Shown here: piece by piece, positions 58,243-64,000 of the stretch
Position numbering within the stretch: the first letter of the stretch is position 1
Layout: each line of letters starts with the position of its first letter
Assembly: GCF_021130785.1 (NCBI RefSeq)
Contig: NC_060215.1
Span: 117,328,501-117,392,500, forward strand
Source of the DNA: Homalodisca vitripennis
Lineage: Eukaryota > Arthropoda > Insecta > Hemiptera > Cicadellidae
Length of the DNA stretch: 64,000 bases
Direction of reading: 5' to 3'
The notes under the pieces: model-generated
The model's database searches: none
What the model was told of the DNA's origin: nothing
Seen by the model: the letters and a program-made list of their open reading frames with translations, nothing else
Translations under genes and position numbers: made by a program

Positions 58243-58397
58243 TAATTACCATAAATATAGAACAGGCATATAATTTCAGAATATATCACCTGTCTAAGAA
58301 AACCAAAATATAAAATTGTTTTTTACTATCAATACATTAACTAACCAAAAATGTGTTGCACTATTTCTAATAAACTTATTTCTTGTACAACAAAATA

Positions 58398-59570
58398 ATG
58401 GCTGGTGGTCTTCAAGTGAGGGAAATTCTGAGACTTCTCCGTGATGTCCTGAATACAGATCATGACCATGACGGCAGTGACCTTGAAGATATTGGGACCC
58501 TGACGATATCTACAGCCTCCCCCCCAACCAAAGATTAACCTTTGCTGGGCACGTCAGAAGGTTTGAGTGTGAAGGGAGTTTAGTTCCGAAGTCTCGCTTG
58601 CACAGCTGGAAAGATGTGAAAGAGAATGTGGGTAAAATGAAGAAGTTTTGGGGTATTTTGTTGTTCATGTTTCTTACTATTTGGATTATATGTTATGCTT
58701 TTTCAAAATTTTTCATGGAATAGCAAAGGTCCAACCTACACTAATCTACATGGAAGTCCTGGATACAGACCATGACCCTGACGAAATTGAGACTTTGACG
58801 ACATTGTGACTCTGACGACATCTACAGCCTCCTCCCCCCAACTGATGAACCGATGCTGGGGACGTCAGAAGGTTTGAGCGTGAACGGAGCTTAGGTCCAA
58901 AGTCTCGCTTGCACAGCTGGAAATATGTGAAAAAGAATGTGAGTAAAATTAAGAAGTTTTGGGATATTCTGTTATTCATGGGTCCTATAATTTGGATAAG
59001 CGACCAGCACTTAACATGCATTAGTCATGCAAAAGCTTTCTGCATAACCAGTTTTTAACCAAATCAACATGCCTTTTGCAAGGTTCTAACTTATCATGTC
59101 TTAAACCTCGACCCCCTTTGCCTAGGGATTATACAAATTATGGCCCTTGGGCTTCATTGATGGCATGAAAGATGGGTTCAAACACCACTTTGTCCTGAGC
59201 CAGGAAATATGCAGAGATGAGAGCATGGTCGGTATGAAGAATTGCTGTGTTTTCATACAATACATGCCTAACAAGTGCCACTCCATGTTTGGTATAAAGT
59301 AGTTTAAATTATGTAACATTGTTTCGAATTATATAATGCACAGTATATTAATTCTGGTACTGACTTTCTTGCTGGAGGTGAAGACCCTTTACACAGAAAG
59401 TTGTTACCAAGTTGATGCAGTTTTGTAGTATGTTCAACAAATAGTATCATCTCTTTACTGATAATTTATTACACCAAAATTCCACTTGCTAATTATCTGT
59501 ATTCAAAACAACCTACTTGACTGGCATGATCAATAAAAATAGTAGTTTTTTAAACTGTATTGGTGGGCTT
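58398..59570 (+). pseudogene. piggyBac-like transposase, second family, decayed and internally duplicated
   Basis: An ATG at 58398 opens MAGGLQVREILRLLRDVLNT followed by an acidic stretch DHDHDGSDLEDIG, the usual Asp/Glu-rich N-terminus. Roughly 58436-58650 and 58752-58965 are tandem repeats of this region, separated by a partial unit of the neighbouring 130-bp array. Further on come DESMVGMKNCCVFIQYMPNK (59216-59275), containing the first catalytic Asp of the piggyBac DDE domain, and FTDNL with PLANYLYSKQ in a neighbouring frame (59455-59520), containing the second (TDN). The block with MGGVD is not found. Frames are broken many times. The catalytic Asp residues differ from those of the family at 11-12 kb in being retained. 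Confidence 0.7.
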
Positions 59571-59797
59571 AATAAAGGACAAAGTATGTGTAGTGTCCAA
59601 TTGTATTATTACAATTTATTATGAATTTATTAACCGTGAATAAAATGCTTTAAATCATTTGAAATTGTTATTTTTGCCAATAGAACTGAGACTGGTTGAG
59701 ATTAAGCCAAAGTTTACATACATGTTTTTGTTTGTTTTTTTACTATTAATTTGGTGTAATGTATACCATAATTTAATTGTATTTAATATTTTGTAGT

Positions 59798-60846
59798 GTA
59801 AGGTTTATTTTGTTTAGATTAAGGTTGTGAAATATTATAATGTATTATGAGCAAGGGCTGTTGAGAGGATTTAAATAATAGGTTTGATTGGCAATACAAC
59901 ACCCTCAAATGAACCATCATATATTTTATTTGTAATAGCATCTCATTATATTGATTTAAATTTTAAATAACAATGGATATCATCAACCAACTTACTGAAC
60001 ACAAACTTAAATACCAATTATGTATAATATTAAACTATTCATTACCATTTATGTTTAATTTATTTAACTATAACATTTATTACATTTATAACAGTAATTT
60101 TTGTAGTGTTGGAATAAATCTGTGTTCATGAACTAATGTGAGAAAACTTTCTTTTAAAATATCTAAACATTTACATAAATTTATGTGATTAAAACAAATG
60201 CGTGACTTTTCCAAATTGAGAACATTTAAATAAAATATATGGAATAGGAAAATATGAATTTCAATATTATTTTTTCATTTGATTTCTACACATTATAATC
60301 TTTTCTTTTCATTACTTTAGGTACAAGTACCTTGGATTTGTAAATGAGACGTATTAAAATGATTAATGAACCATGATATATAATACTACGTTCCTAAAAT
60401 TAAATAAAAGATTTTCTTAACTTACATTTTGTTTGCACTTGACACTATTACACCTAAAAGTTTTTTCCCCGCACACAAACACAAGCACTGGCACCCGAAC
60501 GTGGCTTTTCGAATCAACTCTTCGACTTCCTGCCTCTCCCTCGTTGTTCCTGATTTTTGATGTAGCCCCCACCAGCTCTCCTGACCACGCCTATGCCAAA
60601 TCCCTCCATCATAATTGGTAAGTACCAATTTTTCATATCAGCATGGCTGTCCCTTACATCGTCACATGATTTTTAGAAAATAAGCATTTCCTGTTTGTTC
60701 ATCATCAGTGTCTGGGTGGATGTGCGTATCCACTTACATCCGGAGGATGTTTGTTTTGAATTGTAATATAATACTTCCTTTCCAGCAACTATCTGTACAT
60801 TGGTTCTATGAATTTTGTTATACTAATAATTGCGTATGTCTTACAG
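59798..60846 (+). repeat. Large palindrome, left arm (~1.05 kb)
   Basis: The arm is the imperfect reverse complement of 61399-62426. Long matching tracts include ggatgtttgt at the inner part, agcatggctgtcccttacat, ccagcaactatctgt and, at the outer end, gagcaagggctg next to tgaaatatt. Several tens of substitutions and small indels show age. No coding frame is conserved in both arms along the length. A donor-like G|GTAAGT in the left arm (about 60619) is matched by G|GTGAGT in the reverse complement of the right arm. Confidence 0.9.
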
Positions 60847-61398
60847 TAGTTATAAATATGTTTAAATGTTGAAAATGTAAATAGTTTTTTTAAATTTAGA
60901 AATCTTTTAGGAACTGAACTTTCTTAGTTATTTTTAGAAGGGTAGGTCCCAAGTTTTAAAAATCCTGTTAAATTGTTTTTCAGATTTTTAACACCCTGTA
61001 CATTTTCAGCAAGATAAATTGAAAATACTTATTTTAAAAATTATCTTTGTCAAGAGACCTTTAAAATAAGATACCTCACGTCCCACCTTTATAATAAAAA
61101 ATTTCCGAAAAAACAACCTTCCAATTCCCAAAAATATCCCTTACAGTTTTTGGGGGGCTCAAAATAATTTTATCGAATTCTTTGGCCACAAAATAGGGAG
61201 GGGGTGTGATTGAAACAGAGTTTCTATCTTCACCTGTTATACTGCTACAACCAGTGGTCCAGGTGGTCTGGTTCATCCTGTATATTGTTACTATTTCCAC
61301 TAATTTATAGGGAATTCTCATTTAGTGATTGATGTCTGTTCTGAAGTACTCAGTGCAATAAACCGCAAGCAGTATTACCCTTAGGTAATATAGTATTT
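60847..61398. other. Palindrome spacer
   Basis: About 550 bp separate the arms. The middle of the spacer (about 60985-61290) has a repeat-like look (accctgtacattttcag, and ctggttcatcctgtatat) and may be an insertion of a short element. No gene is recognised. Confidence 0.5.
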
Positions 61399-62426
61399 GT
61401 AAGAAATACGTAATTATTAGTAAAATAAAATTCATAGAATCAATGGACAGATAGTTGCTGGAAAGGAAGTCTTGTATTACAATTCGATACAAACATCCTC
61501 CGGATGTAAGTGAATACGCACATCCGCCCAGAGACCGATGATGAACAAACAGGAAATGCTTATTTATAAAAAACCGTGCGACGATGTAAGGGACAGCCAT
61601 GCTGATATGAAAAAATGGTACTCACCAATTATGATGGAGAGATTTGGCAGAGGCGTGTTCATGAGCTGGCGGGAGAACAACATCAAAACTGAAGAACAAG
61701 GAGGAGAGAAGGAAGTCGAGGACGGGATTTCGAAAAAGGAAGTTCGGGAGTGCCAGTGCTTGTGTTCGTGTGCGGGGAAATATCTTTTAGGCGTAATAAG
61801 TGTCAAGTGTAATAAAATGTAAGTAATTTTAGGAACTTAGTATTATATATATTAGGGTTCATTAATCATTTACAATTCCAACCTAAATAATGAAAAGAAA
61901 GGATTATAATGTGTAGAAATCAAATGAATAATTTAATATTGAAATTCATATTTTCTTATTTCATATATTTTATTTAAATGTCGAAAAGTCACTCATTTGT
62001 TTTAATCATGAAAATTTATGTAAATGTTTAGATATTTTAAAAGAAAGTTTCTCACGTTAGTCCATGAACACATATTTATTGCTACACTACAAAAATTACT
62101 AGTAAATGTTATAGTTAATTAAATTAAACACAAATTGTAATGAATAATTTAATATTAAACATGTGTTCAAAGTATTAAGGTATTAAAATTTGTGCTCAAT
62201 ATGTCGGTTGACGTTATCCATTGTTAATATAAAATTTTAAACAATAAAATGCTCTTTATGAGATGCTCTTATAATGCTCTAAGGAGATGCAATTACAAAT
62301 AAAATATGTGTTGGTTCATTTGAGGGTGTTGAATTGCCAATCTAACCTATTATTATATCCTCTCACAGCAGCCCTTGCTCATAATATATTATATATTTCA
62401 CAACCTTAAACTAAACCAACCTTACA
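61399..62426 (-). repeat. Large palindrome, right arm (~1.03 kb)
   Basis: Inverted partner of 59798-60846. It contains a plus-strand frame (61538-61822) with a Cys-rich end, ECQCLCSCAGKYLLGVI, matching GCQCLCLCAGKKLLGVI in the reverse complement of the left arm, but surrounding indels shift the frames so no common protein is evident. An AAT|GTAAGT donor-like sequence follows at 61819. Confidence 0.9.
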
Positions 62427-62568
62427 AACCTTAGATATTTTAATTACAATTGCAAATGTGGTTATACTCGTTTTATTTGCTTTTTGTTCATAATTTAACT
62501 TATTTATGTATAGGAGTTTAATTTTTAGAACACACAATTATAGGGTTTTAATTTATAACTATTATTCA

Positions 62569-62697
62569 GGAGTTGGAACCGAACCCCTATCTGTATTTGA
62601 CCTAAGCAGACAAACTAATAATGATCAAAAGAACTTTTATATGATTCTCTTGTTACAAATAAGACACCCTCATTCCAACGTTTTAGTTTTTCACAGG
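62569..62697 (+). other. Possible internal exon, unknown
   Basis: A stretch preceded by attattcag and followed by cacag|gtaat is open in one frame, encoding GVGTEPLSVFDLSRQTNN and ILLLQIRHPHSNVLVFHR. It is more coding-like than its flanks, but no neighbouring exon was found and no protein is recognised. Confidence 0.2.
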
Positions 62698-62699
62698 TA

Positions 62700-63529
62700 A
62701 TATTCATTTTATTGAAGAATAACGGTTTCTAACTATGACATAAACATAATTACATCACAGAGGGGGTATAATACCAGTCTACTTCAAGGACCAAAAAGTT
62801 AACTCAAAAGTTAACTCAATTTTAAGTCAAAAAGTTACTTATTTTTAATGGCAAAGGCTGAAGAAACATGTAAGCATACTAACTTTTAGACTGGCATGAC
62901 AACCCTAACTCAATATGATCGGTTGTTTTTGTTAAATCCTTACCTTTTTAAATCTTTCTTTTATGCTCCATTGGTTTCTTGAGAATACCTCACATATCTC
63001 TGAACAAGACATGTAATAACATATTCTATGGATCTAGGCCCTCTGCTCTCCTGAATGCAGGACCCCATGACAAGGGTTGGTTACTGATTAACCACCATCT
63101 TTGGGTGACCATGGATAGGATGGCTCCTTAACCTTGGCCTTGATGTTATCACCTAACTGATAATCCTGCACACCACACATACACACTGAGCCAAAGCTGT
63201 TATTATTTGATGGGATGAAGTACTGTAAAAGTAACATCCCATTCCAGCACCACAGCCACTCTCTCTGAATTTTAAAATTGCTATTTTAATTCAAACAAAT
63301 GACCAAGGTAGACGCTAAAAACTAAATATATTTAGTTTAAAGGTATACGTATATGATTTATTAAATTCTTAATGTTGTTTATCTTTTAAACGTGTTACAA
63401 ACTTTAATTAAATTTCAGAGGGCCGTCCATACATTTTGGTACTTGGCTTTACTGTTGTGTGGTAAAAATAATGTTAGCCCCTCTATTTCTAGAAACCCTC
63501 TTAAAGGTGGGATTCACCTACATTAATAA
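62700..63529. other. AT-rich stretch with mixed-composition patch
   Basis: Nothing recognised. Composition becomes less AT-rich between about 63040 and 63260. Confidence 0.4.
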
Positions 63530-63800
63530 ACATGGAGCCTTGCCCAATGATGGAATGTCTTAGCATTGGGGCTGTGTCTGACAGATTACTCATGGGAGAC
63601 CTGACATTGAGTCCCTGCATGATGTTAGCCATATAATGTGTGACATGCAAATCTCCACTGAAAATGACTCTGAAGATGAGGAAATCGGTCCTCCTGTACA
63701 CCCCCAATGAGAACTACCACCACTACTGCCCCCTTGTCTTTTACCAGCATTGAGACATAGAGTTATAGGAAGAGGCAGAGGTAGTTGGTGAAGAGGACTT
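63530..63800 (+). other. Unidentified coding-like fragment with an acidic stretch
   Basis: A plus-strand frame reads RPDIESLHDVSHIMCDMQIS followed by TENDSEDEEIGPPVHPQ and a stop at about 63709. Acidic tracts of this kind occur in the N-termini of piggyBac-like and other transposase proteins, but no specific domain is recognised. Three other short open pieces surround it in different frames (for example MEPCPMMECLSIGAVSDR), so this looks like an eroded exon or transposase relic. Confidence 0.25.
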
Positions 63801-64000
63801 CAAGAACTCTAACAGTCTGTACATTTAATTGTCTGTAGAATGAAAATTCTGCTTTGTACATTATACAACACCCTGAATCTAACCATATGAAAAACTGAAC
63901 CAAATTGTAATCTCACTGAACAGATCAGCTGGAGATCCCTGCAGTGGTGAGGAGGAGGGTACCGAAACATCTACATGGCCTTGGCGAAGGTCGAGGTTGT
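63801..64000. other. Right edge, nothing recognised
   Basis: The last 200 bases contain no identifiable feature; the sequence continues beyond the window. Confidence 0.4.

Noticed and set aside
60422..61822. A protein conserved in both palindrome arms
   Set aside because: Only a short CQCLC-CAGK-LLGVI piece matches; indels shift the frames on either side, so conservation looks like shared descent without coding selection.
1..64000. CRISPR arrays, bacterial operons, riboswitches or replication origins
   Set aside because: None were seen; all features point to eukaryotic nuclear DNA.

Overview
This is a eukaryotic, AT-rich, repeat-dominated genomic window, most likely from an insect. A hemipteran such as a leafhopper or planthopper is my guess from the repeat mixture and is not proven. 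The evidence is a dense collection of decayed arthropod-type transposable elements (Jockey/CR1-like and R1-clade LINEs, BEL/Pao and Gypsy LTR elements, piggyBac, hAT, Merlin, Helitron, foldback elements and a tRNA-derived SINE), long intergenic AT-rich DNA, and no operons, ribosome binding sites or long intact ORFs. No complete, confidently identifiable host gene is present. Many open frames found by simple ORF calling start at non-ATG codons and are shadows or fragments.

Layout. 0.47-4.93 kb: a minus-strand LINE whose ORF1 begins with a PWWP-like chromatin-reader domain followed by a coiled coil, and whose ORF2 has endonuclease and reverse transcriptase; frameshifts break both ORFs. 5.07-13.54 kb and 39.23-47.27 kb: two same-orientation copies of an ~8 kb segment with a dead piggyBac transposase inside. 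13.9-17.15 kb: a BEL/Pao remnant with rearranged LTR pieces, abutting a second copy of the first LINE (17.15-18.14 kb). 18.2-21.1 kb: microsatellites, SINE pieces and a possible spliced minus-strand 3' gene end. 21.4-24.7 kb: a heavily decayed copy of a multi-copy insect gene family. 24.8-25.1 kb: a tRNA-derived SINE. 26.1-30.1 kb: a LINE scrap, a small membrane-protein ORF and a hAT/ZBED-type transposase pseudogene. 30.2-34.8 kb: an R1-clade LINE interrupted by two minus-strand LINE fragments. 34.8-35.3 kb: the 5' end of a Gypsy-like element.

47.3-54.7 kb: a second small membrane-protein ORF, a LINE interrupted by a MITE-like insert, another R1-clade fragment, a Helitron Rep/helicase fragment, a LINE C-terminus and a Merlin transposase. 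54.8-59.6 kb: a foldback element, tandem repeats and a second, different piggyBac fossil. 59.8-62.4 kb: an imperfect palindrome of about 2.6 kb with ~1 kb arms. The remainder is AT-rich with no recognisable genes.

The genes do not form a pathway; the window is best read as layered transposon insertions. The most interesting signals are the PWWP-bearing LINE ORF1, the large palindrome, the 8 kb duplication, the nested LINE insertions, and two small single-pass membrane-protein ORFs that may be real genes.
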